A stretch of 64,000 nucleotides of DNA from assembly GCA_052400625.1 (NCBI GenBank), contig JBQTGH010000013.1, one strand, 5' to 3'. The notes beneath the pieces were generated by a model. It was given only the letters and a program-made list of their open reading frames with translations. It did no database searches and had not been told where the DNA came from. This document shows positions 26,889 to 36,606 of this stretch, in pieces. The DNA is from Thermophagus sp052400625 (lineage in GTDB: Bacteria; Bacteroidota; Bacteroidia; Bacteroidales; Marinilabiliaceae). Each line of letters starts with the position of its first letter. The first letter of the stretch is position 1. Position numbers and translations under genes: made by a program.

Positions 26889-29465
26889 ATGAGGACAAAA
26901 ATAAAGATTATTCGAACATCACTCATTCTGACACTATTTTGTATTAATGCTGTTTTTGCAAATGCAGCAAATGACACAAAATATATTTCAGAAGATAAGA
27001 GTGATGGAGATTTTGTTATTGCCGAAAAAGGAGAAGCAGCACAAATGCTGATTGATTCAAAGGATGATCCCTGTGTCATAAGGGCGTTTAACGACTTGCA
27101 GGATGATATCCTTAAAGTTACCGGTGTCAAGCCTGTACTAAACACAGATAAGGCTTCAGCGGCAAAAAATGTCATCATCGCGGGAACACTCGGTCAAAGT
27201 AAACTGATCGACAAACTTGTTTCCAAAAAGGTCATTGAGACCAATGAATTGAAGGGCAAGTGGGAAAAATTCATCATCAAAACCGTCAAAAATCCATTGC
27301 CGGGCATCGAAAACGCTTTGGTAATTGCCGGTAGCGACCGAAGGGGAACCATCTATGGTATTTACGATCTGTCGGAACAAATGGGCGTTTCCCCCTGGTA
27401 TTGGTGGGCCGATGTGCCGATAAAAAAGAAAGAAAACGTTTTCGTAAAACCCGGAACTTATACCGATGGAGAACCCGCCGTACAATACCGCGGAATATTT
27501 TTAAATGACGAAGCTCCAAGTCTTACCGGATGGGTAAAACACCGGTATGGAACCGATTATGGCGATCATCGCTTCTATACTCGCGTATTTGAATTGATAC
27601 TCCGCCTGAAAGGAAATTTTCTGTGGCCGGCCATGTGGAGTTGGGCTTTCTATGCCGACGACCCGATGAACAGCAAGGTCGCCGATGAAATGGGGATAGT
27701 AATCGGAACATCACACCACGAGCCAATGGCACGAAACCACCAGGAGTGGGTACGAAACCGTGATGAATACGGGGCATGGAATTACTCAACCAACCAGGAA
27801 GTAATTGATGAATTCTTCCGCGAAGGAATTGAGCGTGTTAAAGATACTGAAGATCTTATCACCATTGGAATGCGCGGTGACGGCGATGAGGCCATGTCGG
27901 AAGAGACTAACGTGGAACTGCTGGAAAGAGTGGTAAAAAACCAGCGTAAAATTATTGAAGAGGTAACCGGCCGTCCTGCAGAGGAAACACCGCAGGTGTG
28001 GGCCCTGTACAAGGAAGTACTCGATTATTACGATAAGGGAATGCGTGTCCCCGATGATGTTATCATTCTGTTGGCTGACGACAACTGGGGCAATGTCAGG
28101 CGTTTACCCAACGAAGAAGAGCTAAAACACCCGGGAGGTTGGGGAATGTACTATCATTTTGATTATGTGGGGGCCCCAAGAAACTCCAAATGGCTTAATG
28201 TAACCCCCATTCAGCATGCATGGGAGCAATTGCAGCTGACCTACGATTATGGTGTTGACAAATTATGGGTGGTAAATGTAGGTGACCTGAAGCCCATGGA
28301 ATATCCCATAACATTGTTTATGGACATGGCATGGGAACCTACCCGCTATCAAGCGGACAATCTGATGGAGCATCCCCGGGCATTTTGTGCACAGCAATTT
28401 GGTGAAGAGCAGGCCGGCGAAGCTGCACGCATACTAAACCTTTACAGCAAGTACAACGGACGCGTAACACCGGAAATGCTCGACCGTCACACGTATAATC
28501 TTGAAACCGGTGAGTGGAAAAAAGTTTCTGATGAATACCTGAAACTGGAGGCAGAAGCTCTGCGTCAGTATTTAAGCCTGGAAACGGATTACAGGGATGC
28601 CTACAAACAACTCATTCTTTACCCCGTCCAGGCCATGGCGAATCTCTACGAAATGTATTACGCCCAGGCCATGAACCATAAGCTTTATGCCGAAAACAAC
28701 CCACGTGCCAACTTCTGGGCCGACAAAGTGGAAAAGGCTTTTGAAAGAGACAAGGCACTGAGTTACGACTACAACAACGTGATGTCCGGCGGAAAGTGGA
28801 AAAACATGATGTCGCAGAAAAAAATCGGCTATACTTCCTGGAACGATAACTTCCCGGCCGACAAACTTCCGGAAATACACCGCATTGAAAACCCGGAAAA
28901 AGCTGTTGGCAATTATGTTTTTTCTCCAAAAGATGGTTTTATTTCTATTGAAGCACCACACTATTATGAACTGAAAGATGCCGAAAATGCTGAGTGGACA
29001 GTAATTCCGGATGCTGGACGCAAGCTGGGTGGAATCGCTGTAATGCCTTATTCCCAACCAGTGGATGAGGCTTCCATATCGTATAAAATGGAATTGCCCG
29101 ATAATGTAAGTTCGGTAACCGTTCATGTGGTGGTAAAGTCGACGCTGGCATTTAAGCGGGTTGAAGGTCATCGGTATAAAGTTGGCTTTGACGATGCGGA
29201 AGAGAAGGTTATCAACTTCAACGGGAACCTTAACGAAAAGCCCGAAAATATTTATACAGTATTTTACCCGACAGTGGCCAGGCGTGTAGTAGAGAAAAAG
29301 GTTGACCTGAAGGTTCCTGAAACTTCGGATGGAAAACATATCCTCACATTGACACCAATGGATACGGGCATTGTATTCGAAAAAATTGTGGTTGATTTCG
29401 GCGGATATGAAAATTCCTATTTGTTTGGAAACGAATCCCCAAACAAAAGAGTTGTTAATCAATAA
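26889..29465 (+). CDS. GH115 xylan alpha-1,2-glucuronidase
   Basis: Inverting GH115 enzyme that removes (4-O-methyl-)glucuronic acid from internal xylose of long xylan chains. I start at 26889, where MRTKIKIIRTSLILTLFC gives a signal peptide ending ANA; the frame opens earlier (26814) without a sensible N-terminus. Family marks: GIYDLSEQMGVSPWYWWADV (near 155-175), FLWPAMWSWAF, GTSHHEPMARNHQEW, and the acidic block MRGDGDEAMSEE (Met328, Asp331, Asp333, Glu334). A C-terminal beta-domain (about 680-858) is usual for the family. Length 858 is typical. It is the clearest sign that the target polymer carries uronic acid. A hairpin lies 7 bp after its stop. Confidence 0.95.
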   Translation: MRTKIKIIRTSLILTLFCINAVFANAANDTKYISEDKSDGDFVIAEKGEAAQMLIDSKDDPCVIRAFNDLQDDILKVTGVKPVLNTDKASAAKNVIIAGTLGQSKLIDKLVSKKVIETNELKGKWEKFIIKTVKNPLPGIENALVIAGSDRRGTIYGIYDLSEQMGVSPWYWWADVPIKKKENVFVKPGTYTDGEPAVQYRGIFLNDEAPSLTGWVKHRYGTDYGDHRFYTRVFELILRLKGNFLWPAMWSWAFYADDPMNSKVADEMGIVIGTSHHEPMARNHQEWVRNRDEYGAWNYSTNQEVIDEFFREGIERVKDTEDLITIGMRGDGDEAMSEETNVELLERVVKNQRKIIEEVTGRPAEETPQVWALYKEVLDYYDKGMRVPDDVIILLADDNWGNVRRLPNEEELKHPGGWGMYYHFDYVGAPRNSKWLNVTPIQHAWEQLQLTYDYGVDKLWVVNVGDLKPMEYPITLFMDMAWEPTRYQADNLMEHPRAFCAQQFGEEQAGEAARILNLYSKYNGRVTPEMLDRHTYNLETGEWKKVSDEYLKLEAEALRQYLSLETDYRDAYKQLILYPVQAMANLYEMYYAQAMNHKLYAENNPRANFWADKVEKAFERDKALSYDYNNVMSGGKWKNMMSQKKIGYTSWNDNFPADKLPEIHRIENPEKAVGNYVFSPKDGFISIEAPHYYELKDAENAEWTVIPDAGRKLGGIAVMPYSQPVDEASISYKMELPDNVSSVTVHVVVKSTLAFKRVEGHRYKVGFDDAEEKVINFNGNLNEKPENIYTVFYPTVARRVVEKKVDLKVPETSDGKHILTLTPMDTGIVFEKIVVDFGGYENSYLFGNESPNKRVVNQ

Positions 29466-29472
29466 CTACACG

Positions 29473-29536
29473 GTGTCGTACCATCTTTAGAAATCTAATC
29501 GGATAAAACTTTTGATTTTTGCAGATGGTACGACAC
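29473..29536. repeat. perfect 14-bp inverted repeat downstream of GH115
   Basis: GTGTCGTACCATCT (29473-29486) and its exact complement (29523-29536) flank a 36-base loop. The outer bases GTGTCGT resemble the ends of the 165-bp element at 6166. It could be a small mobile relict or an mRNA 3-prime hairpin; no T-run follows. Confidence 0.6.
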
Positions 29537-29552
29537 TCCAAAATTTTATACT

Positions 29553-29653
29553 AATGAAACGAGCATGGAGCTTTGATTTCTCAAAACTGCCACAAAAGGG
29601 CATATATAAAGAGATCACGAGTTCCATCCGACCTTAATAAATAAATTTAATAC
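29553..29653 (+). promoter_or_regulatory. ~97-bp structured leader repeat before the CE6-like gene
   Basis: AATGAAACGAGCATGG at the left and CACGAGTTCCATCCGACC at the right can pair imperfectly, and the tail AAATTTAATAC runs into the gene start ATGAAA at 29656. Same family and same orientation as copies before the GH43 (33406), permease (40673), GH3 (50187) and the last GH2 (three copies). Function unknown; a structured 5-prime leader is the simplest reading. Confidence 0.65.
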
Positions 29654-29655
29654 GG

Positions 29656-30495
29656 ATGAAACTCATATCACTACTTTCCATCCTTACGCTGGCCACAATG
29701 TTTTCGTCATGTTCTGAAAAGCAAACCGACAAATCCGATTTCCAGGTATATCTCTGCTTCGGCCAGTCCAACATGGCAGGTGCTGCCAAAGCTGAAGCAC
29801 AGGACTCTGTTGTCGATCCGCGTTTTAAGGTAATGAGCGCGATGGATTGCCCAGACCTGAACAGGGAAAAAGGCAAGTGGTACACAGCTACTCCTCCCCT
29901 GGCCGATTGTAATGCCGGGCTCTCCCCAGCCGATTATTTCGGAAGAACCATGGTGGAAAATCTCCCGAAAGACATCAAAGTCGGGGTTATCAACGTATCC
30001 GTCGGGGGATGTAAAATTGAACTGTTCGATAAAGACAATTATCAAACTTATGTGGATTCTGCACCAGACTGGATGCAAGGATGGATTGCTAATTATGGAG
30101 GAAATCCTTATGGTCGCTTAGTAGAATTGGCCAAACTGGCACAAAATGACGGAGTTATCAAAGGCATTCTATTGCATCAGGGCGAATCTAATCCCAATGA
30201 TACCCTCTGGACACGTAAAGTTAAAGCCATTTATGACAACCTTATGAGCGACTTAAATTTGAATCCTCAAGAAGTACCTTTGCTGGCAGGTGAAACTTTA
30301 AGTGCTGAATATGGCGGAAAATGCGCAGCATTTAATCAATTCATCAACCTGCTTCCGGAAGTACTCCCGAATTCGTATGTCATTTCATCCCAAGGATGTC
30401 CCGGACAACCCGATGGTTTGCATTTTACCGCCGAAGGATACAGGATATTGGGTAAAAGATATGGAGACAAGATGTTATCTGTATTGAAACGGTAG
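29656..30495 (+). CDS. CE6-like SGNH acetylesterase, lipoprotein
   Basis: SGNH-fold carbohydrate esterase of the CE6/SASA (sialate O-acetylesterase-like) group, 279 residues, probably removing acetyl groups from xylan. Lipobox Cys19 in FSSCSEK. Nucleophile Ser38 is in CFGQSNMAG; the HQGESN block starts at 174, and Asp253/His256 in QPDGLHFT complete the triad. Length fits a single-domain CE6. The ATG is the first codon after the leader repeat, which itself ends in ATAC just before GGATGAAAC, so the start site coincides with where the next repeat unit would begin. Confidence 0.88.
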   Translation: MKLISLLSILTLATMFSSCSEKQTDKSDFQVYLCFGQSNMAGAAKAEAQDSVVDPRFKVMSAMDCPDLNREKGKWYTATPPLADCNAGLSPADYFGRTMVENLPKDIKVGVINVSVGGCKIELFDKDNYQTYVDSAPDWMQGWIANYGGNPYGRLVELAKLAQNDGVIKGILLHQGESNPNDTLWTRKVKAIYDNLMSDLNLNPQEVPLLAGETLSAEYGGKCAAFNQFINLLPEVLPNSYVISSQGCPGQPDGLHFTAEGYRILGKRYGDKMLSVLKR

Positions 30496-30808
30496 AGTAT
30501 CAAATTATTAGATTTAAAAATTTAAGATAATTCATATAATACTGAAATATCTATCTGCAATAGATCGTTAGATTTTTAGATATAAGATGTAAGATGGTTT
30601 TTACAACCTTGATATACTGCATTTTAACAAACAAACCTCTTTAAATGCAAACAATTGGCTTGCAGCGTATTGCAAAAGTTTAACGGAGTATTGTATCTGA
30701 AGAATTAACCAAAAACCTGACCTGGACAAGCCAGAATCCAAAAAAACATAAACATTCAGTATTCAAAAGTTATAGCACATCTATTGTCAAAATAATAAAA
30801 CTTACATC
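30496..30808 (+). repeat. intergenic region with one half of the CAATAGATCGTTAG element
   Basis: CAATAGATCGTTAGATTTTT at about 30559 followed by AGATATAAGATGTAAGATGG matches the left end of the full element at 36607-36889. The later words TTAAATGCAAACAATTGGCT and TTTAACGGAGTATTG are shared with that element and with the ~110-bp repeat. No open frame of note. The promoter for the following GH97 is not identifiable. Confidence 0.55.
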
Positions 30809-32767
30809 ATGGGTTATTCAAGAAAAAAAGAAATTATCACATTTTTAACCATTTGCTGCTTCCTGTTGTCGACTGGTATTTCAGCGCAACAGGTTGCAAA
30901 TACAGAAAGCCCCGACGGGCACCTAAAACTTAACGTGTCTGTTGAAAACGGAAGTCCCGTTTATTCGGTCTCTTATCAGGGAGAAGAAATTCTGGAGAAC
31001 TCACCCCTTGGATTAATTACCAACGAAGGTGATTTTCACAGCAACATGAGTTTTGTTGAGTCTTCCAACGAAAAGATAAAAAAAGAATACGTTCAGGCAA
31101 AAATCAAGCACTCTTTCGTGAAATATGAAGCCAACACCCTGAAGTGCACATTCTCCAATGCCGAAGACAAAGCGATATCTGTATTGTTTCAGGTGAGCAA
31201 CAACAACATTGCATTTCGCTATGAATTGCCCAAATGGGGAGATACAAGAGTCTGCGTGGTAGAAAAAGAAGCAACCGGCTATCGGTTTCCTGATAACACC
31301 AAATCCTTCCTTTCTCCAATGATGCGTCCTATGGAAGGATTTGCTCGTACTTCCCCCAGTTACGAAAGCGGATATGAAACGGATGTTCCGATTGACAGCA
31401 ATTTATCGGATGAAGGATATGTTTTCCCGGGCCTTTTCAGGATAGACGACAATGGTTGGGTGCTGCTTTCAGAAACCGGTGTCAGAAGCCTCTATTGTGC
31501 CTCTCATCTAAGCAAATACAACGATGGTTTGTTTTCGGTTGACTATCCCAATCAGGCCCAGAACAACGGGTTTGGAAGTTCAGGTGCCCAGTTGGGGCTT
31601 CCGGGAGTGACACCGTGGAGAACCATTACTGTAGGCAAAACTTTACAACCAATTGTGGAAACCACCATCCCATGGGACGTAGTAGACCCGCTTTATGAGC
31701 CATCCCGGGATTACCACTTCGGACGCAGTACCTGGAGCTGGATCATCTGGCAGGACAACAGTATGAATTATTCTGATCAGGTCAAATATATTGATCTGGC
31801 TGCAGCCATGGATTTCGAATATATTCTGATAGATGCCTGGTGGGACACCAATATCGGATACGAACGAATGGAAGAACTAATAGATTATGCAGCCGGCAAA
31901 AATGTAGGTGTATTCTTGTGGTACAATTCCAATGGCTCCGCCAACGATGCATTCCAGACTCCGTTGAATAAAATGAACACTTCCATAGCCCGCAAAAAAG
32001 AAATGAAATGGCTGAAAGAAGTCGGGGTGAAAGGTCTGAAAGTGGATTTTCTGGGTGGTGACAAGCAGGAAACCATGCGTCTTTATGAAAACATTTTGTC
32101 CGATGCCAATGATTATGGCCTCATGGTAAACTTCCACGGCGCTACTCTTCCCCGCGGCTGGGAACGGATGTATCCTAATTTTATTGGTTGTGAAGCCGTG
32201 CTTGCCTCTGAAATGCTTGTTTTCGTACAGGATGTACGAGAAAAAGAAGCCGTCTACGCTGCCCTCCATCCCTTTATCCGTAATTCAGTAGCGAGTATGG
32301 AGTTTGGAGGCGTTATCCTGAATAAGTATCTGAACAAAGGAAACAAAGAAGGACAGAAAAGATTGACTACGGATGTATTTCAACTGGCAACAGGTGTACT
32401 TTTTCAAAATCCTGTTCAGTTTTTTGCACTCACCCCAAACAACCTGACCGATGTCCCAGCTTTTGAACTGGAGTTTTTGCGAAACATTCCAACCACATGG
32501 GATGAAACTCGTTTCATTGACGGTTACCCGGGTAAATTCAGCGTCCTTGCCCGTCGCAAAGGCCGGCAATGGTACATTGCCGGAGTAAATGCTGAAGAAG
32601 AAGCAAAAAAGTTATCACTTAAAATGCCCATGCTGGCAGGACAAAAAGTAACTTTGTATAACGACAAAAAAGATGGCACTCCTTATATGGAAACCGCTGA
32701 AATACCGGAAAACGGAGTAATGAATATCACTGTACAACCCAATGGAGGCTTTGTATTGAAAAAATAA
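30809..32767 (+). CDS. GH97 family glycosidase, divergent retaining-type
   Basis: GH97 enzyme of 652 residues with signal peptide (about 1-26, ISAQ), N-terminal beta-super-sandwich (about 28-290), (beta/alpha)8 barrel (about 295-570) and C-terminal beta-domain. Asp413 in LKVDFLGGDKQ and Glu462 in GCEAVLASE are at the nucleophile and acid/base places of retaining GH97 (alpha-galactosidase and beta-L-arabinopyranosidase type). The region after Glu462 (LVFVQDVREKEAVYAALHPF) departs from the usual EAVRGAEW block, which is intact in the second GH97 at 47983. Release of alpha-linked galactose-like side groups is plausible but specificity may have shifted. Confidence 0.85.
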   Translation: MGYSRKKEIITFLTICCFLLSTGISAQQVANTESPDGHLKLNVSVENGSPVYSVSYQGEEILENSPLGLITNEGDFHSNMSFVESSNEKIKKEYVQAKIKHSFVKYEANTLKCTFSNAEDKAISVLFQVSNNNIAFRYELPKWGDTRVCVVEKEATGYRFPDNTKSFLSPMMRPMEGFARTSPSYESGYETDVPIDSNLSDEGYVFPGLFRIDDNGWVLLSETGVRSLYCASHLSKYNDGLFSVDYPNQAQNNGFGSSGAQLGLPGVTPWRTITVGKTLQPIVETTIPWDVVDPLYEPSRDYHFGRSTWSWIIWQDNSMNYSDQVKYIDLAAAMDFEYILIDAWWDTNIGYERMEELIDYAAGKNVGVFLWYNSNGSANDAFQTPLNKMNTSIARKKEMKWLKEVGVKGLKVDFLGGDKQETMRLYENILSDANDYGLMVNFHGATLPRGWERMYPNFIGCEAVLASEMLVFVQDVREKEAVYAALHPFIRNSVASMEFGGVILNKYLNKGNKEGQKRLTTDVFQLATGVLFQNPVQFFALTPNNLTDVPAFELEFLRNIPTTWDETRFIDGYPGKFSVLARRKGRQWYIAGVNAEEEAKKLSLKMPMLAGQKVTLYNDKKDGTPYMETAEIPENGVMNITVQPNGGFVLKK

Positions 32768-32779
32768 AAAGGGAAACTT

Positions 32780-32821
32780 CACGAGGGTGTCTAAAGAAAA
32801 TAATTTTTAGATACCCTCGTG
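32780..32821. terminator. 16-bp stem hairpin after GH97
   Basis: CACGAGGGTGTCTAAA (32780-32795) pairs with TTTAGATACCCTCGTG (32806-32821), with one G-U-type mismatch and a 10-base loop. It starts 13 bp after the stop codon. There is no clean T-run downstream, so termination is inferred from position and stem strength. Confidence 0.6.
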
Positions 32822-32926
32822 GTCATGCTCTCTGCACTTACCTCTCTGCACTTTGCCCTCTGCTCCATACTTCTGCCTGTCTATAAATTATCCCCACTAT
32901 CCACTATTGACTAAAAACTACTAACA

Positions 32927-33092
32927 AGTGTCTGTCCATAAAGTGCCATTTACTGTGTTATGCTCGTCCGAAAATTACTCATTTACGATGAGTAAACTCC
33001 GTATTTTCGGACTTCGCAAGCCTTGTAAATGACACTTTCTGAACAGACACATGATAAGTAGGAATCTTTTCCTACTCTATAGACACGCACTA
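32927..33092 (+). repeat. copy D of the TAGTGTC palindromic element
   Basis: AGTGTCTGTCCATAAAGTGCC to CTATAGACACGCACTA, nearly base-for-base like copy C (24506) and copy F (55337). Inverted arms and a central palindromic ACTCATTTACGATGAGTAAA. Lies in the GH97-GH43 space. The remaining 33093-33306 shows no feature I can name. Confidence 0.8.
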
Positions 33093-33306
33093 ACTAATTT
33101 ATCTGAATTTGAAACAGGAATATCTGAAAAAGTAAATACAAAAGCTTCCTGCCACCTATTTTTGTTTCTGAAGTTGTACTGTAAAAGGGGATTAAAATAT
33201 CAATAGCAAAAAACAGATATTAAATCTCTGAACGCAAAATAGATTTTTACCTAATTGAATCCTCCCAATATCGAAAGCTGACCAAAAAGTTAAATTAGTT
33301 TCATGA

Positions 33307-33404
33307 CAATGGAACGAGCATGGCAAAGTTTGCCACAACAAGAATATGTATAAATGCTTGCATGCGAGTTCTATTAGACCAATAAATTAAGTAAATTATA
33401 TACT
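33307..33404 (+). promoter_or_regulatory. ~97-bp structured leader repeat before GH43
   Basis: CAATGGAACGAGCATGGCAA begins the unit. An internal perfect hairpin GGCAAA-G-TTTGCC is followed by GCATGCGAGTTCTATTAGACC and the tail TTATATACT, directly before ATG 33406. Same strand as the gene, as in all other copies. Confidence 0.65.
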
Positions 33405-33405
33405 A

Positions 33406-35151
33406 ATGAAAAAAATCAGACTCAAAATGAACAAACAAAAAAACGGGCACGCAATGATGTTCTCAGTTTTTTTGGCATTGTTTGCTCTTACAGGGATGCA
33501 AACCTACGGCCAAAAGAATGTCCCGGTCTTTTCAGAATTCGTTTATCAGGGCAACGATGATGTATACAAGGAATATCAGTTGGAGGATGACGAATTTTAC
33601 AACCCTGTTCTTCAGGGATGTTACCCCGATCCTGCCATCGTTCGGAAAGGCGATGACTATTTCATGGTACATTCTTCGTTCGCAATGGCTCCGGGTGTAC
33701 CCATATTTCATTCCAAAGACTTAGTCAATTGGAGGCAAATCGGGCACGTACTGGACCGTCCCTCACAACTAAAGGTTCACGATACCGGGATTAGTGCAGG
33801 CGTTTATGCCCCTGCCATAAAATACAACCCTCATAATGAGACTTTCTACATGATTACCACCCAGTTTGCCGGCGACTTTGGTAACATCGTGGTAAAAACC
33901 AAAGACCCGTTCAAGGGCTGGAGTGACCCTTACAAACTCAAATTCAACGGCATCGATCCTTCCCTGTTTTTCGACGATGACGGCAAAGCCTATGTCGTTC
34001 ACAACGACGCACCGGACCCTGGCAAGGAACTTTACCAGGGACACCGTGTGATAAAGATATGGAATTACGATCTCGAAAACGATCAGGTAGTTGAAGGCTC
34101 AGATAAGATTATTGTTAACGGGGGCGTCGATCTGTCAGAGAAACCGATATGGATTGAAATGCCACACATCTACAAAAAAAATGACAAATACTATTTGATG
34201 TGCGCAGAAGGAGGAACAGGAGACTGGCACAGCGAAGCAGTATTTATCAGCGACAATCCGAGAGGTCCTTACGAACCTGCGCCATCCAACCCCATCTTGT
34301 CGCAAAGATATCTGCATCCCCGGCGCAACAACAAAGTGGATTGGGCCGGTCATGCCGATTTGGTAAAAGGTCCCAACGACGATAAATATTATGGTGTATT
34401 CCTTGCCATTCGTCCAAATGAGAAAAACCGCGTAAATACAGGACGTGAAACTTTTATCCTTCCTGTTGACTGGAGTGGTAAATGGCCTGTTTTCGAAAAC
34501 GGACTCATTCCGCTTGAGCCAAAACTTAAAATGCCCGAAGGTGTGGAAAATAAAACCGGCCAGAATGGCTATTTTCCAAATGGGAACTTCACCTATAAGG
34601 AAAACTTCACCTCCGACAAACTCGATCACCGCTGGATTGGAGTCAGAGCTTTCCCTGAAGAATTTGCCTCAACTTCAAAAAAAGGTCTGACCATAATGCC
34701 TTTTGAAGAGAACATTAAAGCAATGGCCCCTGTTTCATCTCTCTTTCACCGCCAAATGCACAAAAGTTTTTCTGCAACCACAACGATGAAATACAAACCT
34801 AAATCGGAAGAATATCTTGCAGGACTGGTATGCTACCAGAGCGAAACATTCAACTATGTCTTTGGCATCACAAAAAAAGACAAGGAATATTATCTTCTAC
34901 TGGAAAGGACTGAAAAAGGAGAATCTACAATCCTTGCCAGCACCCTGATTGATATCAAAAAGCCTGTTCAACTGCAAGTGGAAGCTGATGGTGATGATTA
35001 CAGATTCAACTATTCTGTCGATGGCGAAAACTTTCAGAATCTGGGAGGAACCGTTTCGGGTGATATCCTGTCGACCAATGTTGCAGGCGGCTTTACAGGC
35101 GCATTAATCGGTTTGTATGCCACTACGGCCAATGATGCCGTGCCTGAGTAA
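33406..35151 (+). CDS. GH43 beta-xylosidase/alpha-L-arabinofuranosidase
   Basis: Inverting GH43 enzyme of 581 residues. Signal peptide (about 1-36, QTYGQ), five-blade propeller (about 65-370) with base Asp75 (GCYPDPAIVRKGDDY), pKa-tuning Asp184 (NGIDPSLFFDDDG) and acid Glu251 (WIEMPHIYKKNDKYY), then the C-terminal concanavalin-like domain (about 390-581) common to GH43 xylosidases. Acts on xylo-oligosaccharides or arabinose side chains; sequence alone does not separate the two. In-frame Met8 is an alternative start. Convergent with the LacI gene across a shared terminator, and so the last gene of the xylan run. Confidence 0.93.
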   Translation: MKKIRLKMNKQKNGHAMMFSVFLALFALTGMQTYGQKNVPVFSEFVYQGNDDVYKEYQLEDDEFYNPVLQGCYPDPAIVRKGDDYFMVHSSFAMAPGVPIFHSKDLVNWRQIGHVLDRPSQLKVHDTGISAGVYAPAIKYNPHNETFYMITTQFAGDFGNIVVKTKDPFKGWSDPYKLKFNGIDPSLFFDDDGKAYVVHNDAPDPGKELYQGHRVIKIWNYDLENDQVVEGSDKIIVNGGVDLSEKPIWIEMPHIYKKNDKYYLMCAEGGTGDWHSEAVFISDNPRGPYEPAPSNPILSQRYLHPRRNNKVDWAGHADLVKGPNDDKYYGVFLAIRPNEKNRVNTGRETFILPVDWSGKWPVFENGLIPLEPKLKMPEGVENKTGQNGYFPNGNFTYKENFTSDKLDHRWIGVRAFPEEFASTSKKGLTIMPFEENIKAMAPVSSLFHRQMHKSFSATTTMKYKPKSEEYLAGLVCYQSETFNYVFGITKKDKEYYLLLERTEKGESTILASTLIDIKKPVQLQVEADGDDYRFNYSVDGENFQNLGGTVSGDILSTNVAGGFTGALIGLYATTANDAVPE

Positions 35152-35183
35152 ATCTCGTTTTAAAAAATTGAATAAATCCCAAT

Positions 35184-35227
35184 AATGGCAGGTGGAATGG
35201 TAATGAATAATTCTTCCTGCCATTTTT
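35184..35227. terminator. bidirectional hairpin terminator between GH43 and LacI genes
   Basis: AATGGCAGG (35184-35192) pairs with CCTGCCATT (35216-35224), followed by more T. The two flanking genes converge here, so it can end both transcripts. Confidence 0.65.
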
Positions 35228-35272
35228 GGTTTGTTGAAATTATTGAAATAAAAAACATACGAATAAATCAGG

Positions 35273-36298
35273 TTAACGAGGTTTGTCCTTTAACACAGAA
35301 GATTCTCTTACTTTCAGCTCGGTTTTAAGTATTATCATTTGAGGTGTTGCGCTTCGTTTTGTTTGATCTATAAAAAGCCTGGCAGCACTTTCTCCAATCT
35401 GGAAGGTGGGATGAACTATCGAGGTAAGTTCGGGTGTCACCACAGTTGCATGAAATTCATCAGTAAAGCCAACCAATCCAATATCAGTGGGTACTTCCAG
35501 ATTATGTTTTCTTATTTCCTTCATAGCAGCAAAAACAACAAAATCATTGACCCCGTAAACAGCATCCGGTCTGTTTGACAAACTTAATAACCTGTTCATC
35601 GCTGCCCTTGCAGAATCGGTACTAAGATCACATTTTACCAACAACTCGGGATCAATTTGTAGATTACAATCATTCAATCCGTCATAGTAACCTGCAATTC
35701 GCTCTTTCGAAATGTTTAAATAATCCGGCCCGGAAATAAAAGCAACCCTTCGATAACCCTGCTGATAAAAATGATGAACAACTTTCCGTGAGGCCTCCCT
35801 GTTATCCACAGTAACACATGAAACTTCATTTTCAAGGCAGGTCCGGTCGAAAAAAACCAATGGAATATTTCTTTTTAGTAAACCCTTAAAATGATCATAA
35901 CTTGTTGTCTGTTTGCTCAAACAAACAATAAACCCTTCAACCCTGGCCTTTAACAGATTTTCAACCGATTCAATTTCCTTCTGCGCAGATTCGTTCGAAC
36001 TGGATATCAAAACAAAATAACCGTTCTCCCTTGCTACACTCTCTATCCCGGCAATAATTGACGCATAAAAATGAGTGATGATATCAGGTATAATTACGCC
36101 AATCATCCTGGTTTCCTGCTTGAGAAGTCCCATTGCAAGCGGATTGGGAAAGTAATGTCGCATTTCAGCCAATTCCTTTACACGTTGTCGCATCTCAAGA
36201 CTAATGTCGGGATGGTCTTTCAGTGCACGCGAAACGGTTGATACTGAAACATTCAACTCTTCAGCCAAATCTTTTAAGGATACATATTTCTTGTCCAT
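35273..36298 (-). CDS. LacI-family transcriptional regulator
   Basis: Sugar-responsive repressor/activator of 341 residues. N-terminal LacI helix-turn-helix (about 5-50, SLKDLAEELNVSVSTVSRAL) with hinge, then the periplasmic-binding-protein-like effector domain (about 62-335; MIGVIIPDIITHFYASIIAGI, VYGVNDFVVFAAMKE, IGLVGFTDE). The length is normal. It faces away from the sugar-oxidation operon beginning at 37443, across 1.1 kb. The palindrome GCAAAGCTTTGC found in that gap and again before SusC is a candidate operator. Likely ligand is the L-hexose handled by the neighbouring enzymes; this is inferred from position only. Confidence 0.92.
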   Translation of the reverse strand: MDKKYVSLKDLAEELNVSVSTVSRALKDHPDISLEMRQRVKELAEMRHYFPNPLAMGLLKQETRMIGVIIPDIITHFYASIIAGIESVARENGYFVLISSSNESAQKEIESVENLLKARVEGFIVCLSKQTTSYDHFKGLLKRNIPLVFFDRTCLENEVSCVTVDNREASRKVVHHFYQQGYRRVAFISGPDYLNISKERIAGYYDGLNDCNLQIDPELLVKCDLSTDSARAAMNRLLSLSNRPDAVYGVNDFVVFAAMKEIRKHNLEVPTDIGLVGFTDEFHATVVTPELTSIVHPTFQIGESAARLFIDQTKRSATPQMIILKTELKVRESSVLKDKPR

Positions 36299-36606
36299 AA
36301 AAACTAAACTTCAGCACGTTAGAATACAGTTATTCAGTCACTCATGCCACCAGCAAATTACAATGAAAGTGGGTGCTGTTATTCAAAGAAGTCTGTCTTT
36401 TTTCAAACTCCGGGAACATCCAGTTGTCTGTATAAAGAAAGAATTAAGTACGATCTGATTTCTGATATTTCATAAAAGGGGCATGACAAAGATAACAATT
36501 TTTAAAAGTTGTTCAAGAAACTAGGTGCTATAAGAAACGAGCATGACAAAGATTTCCATAGGTAATTTGGGAATTATTTTTGAATAAAAACATGACAGGA
36601 ATAAAA

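Noticed and set aside
28572..29462. 296-codon antisense frame within GH115
   Set aside because: Lies wholly inside the GH115 gene on the opposite strand and has no recognisable domain.
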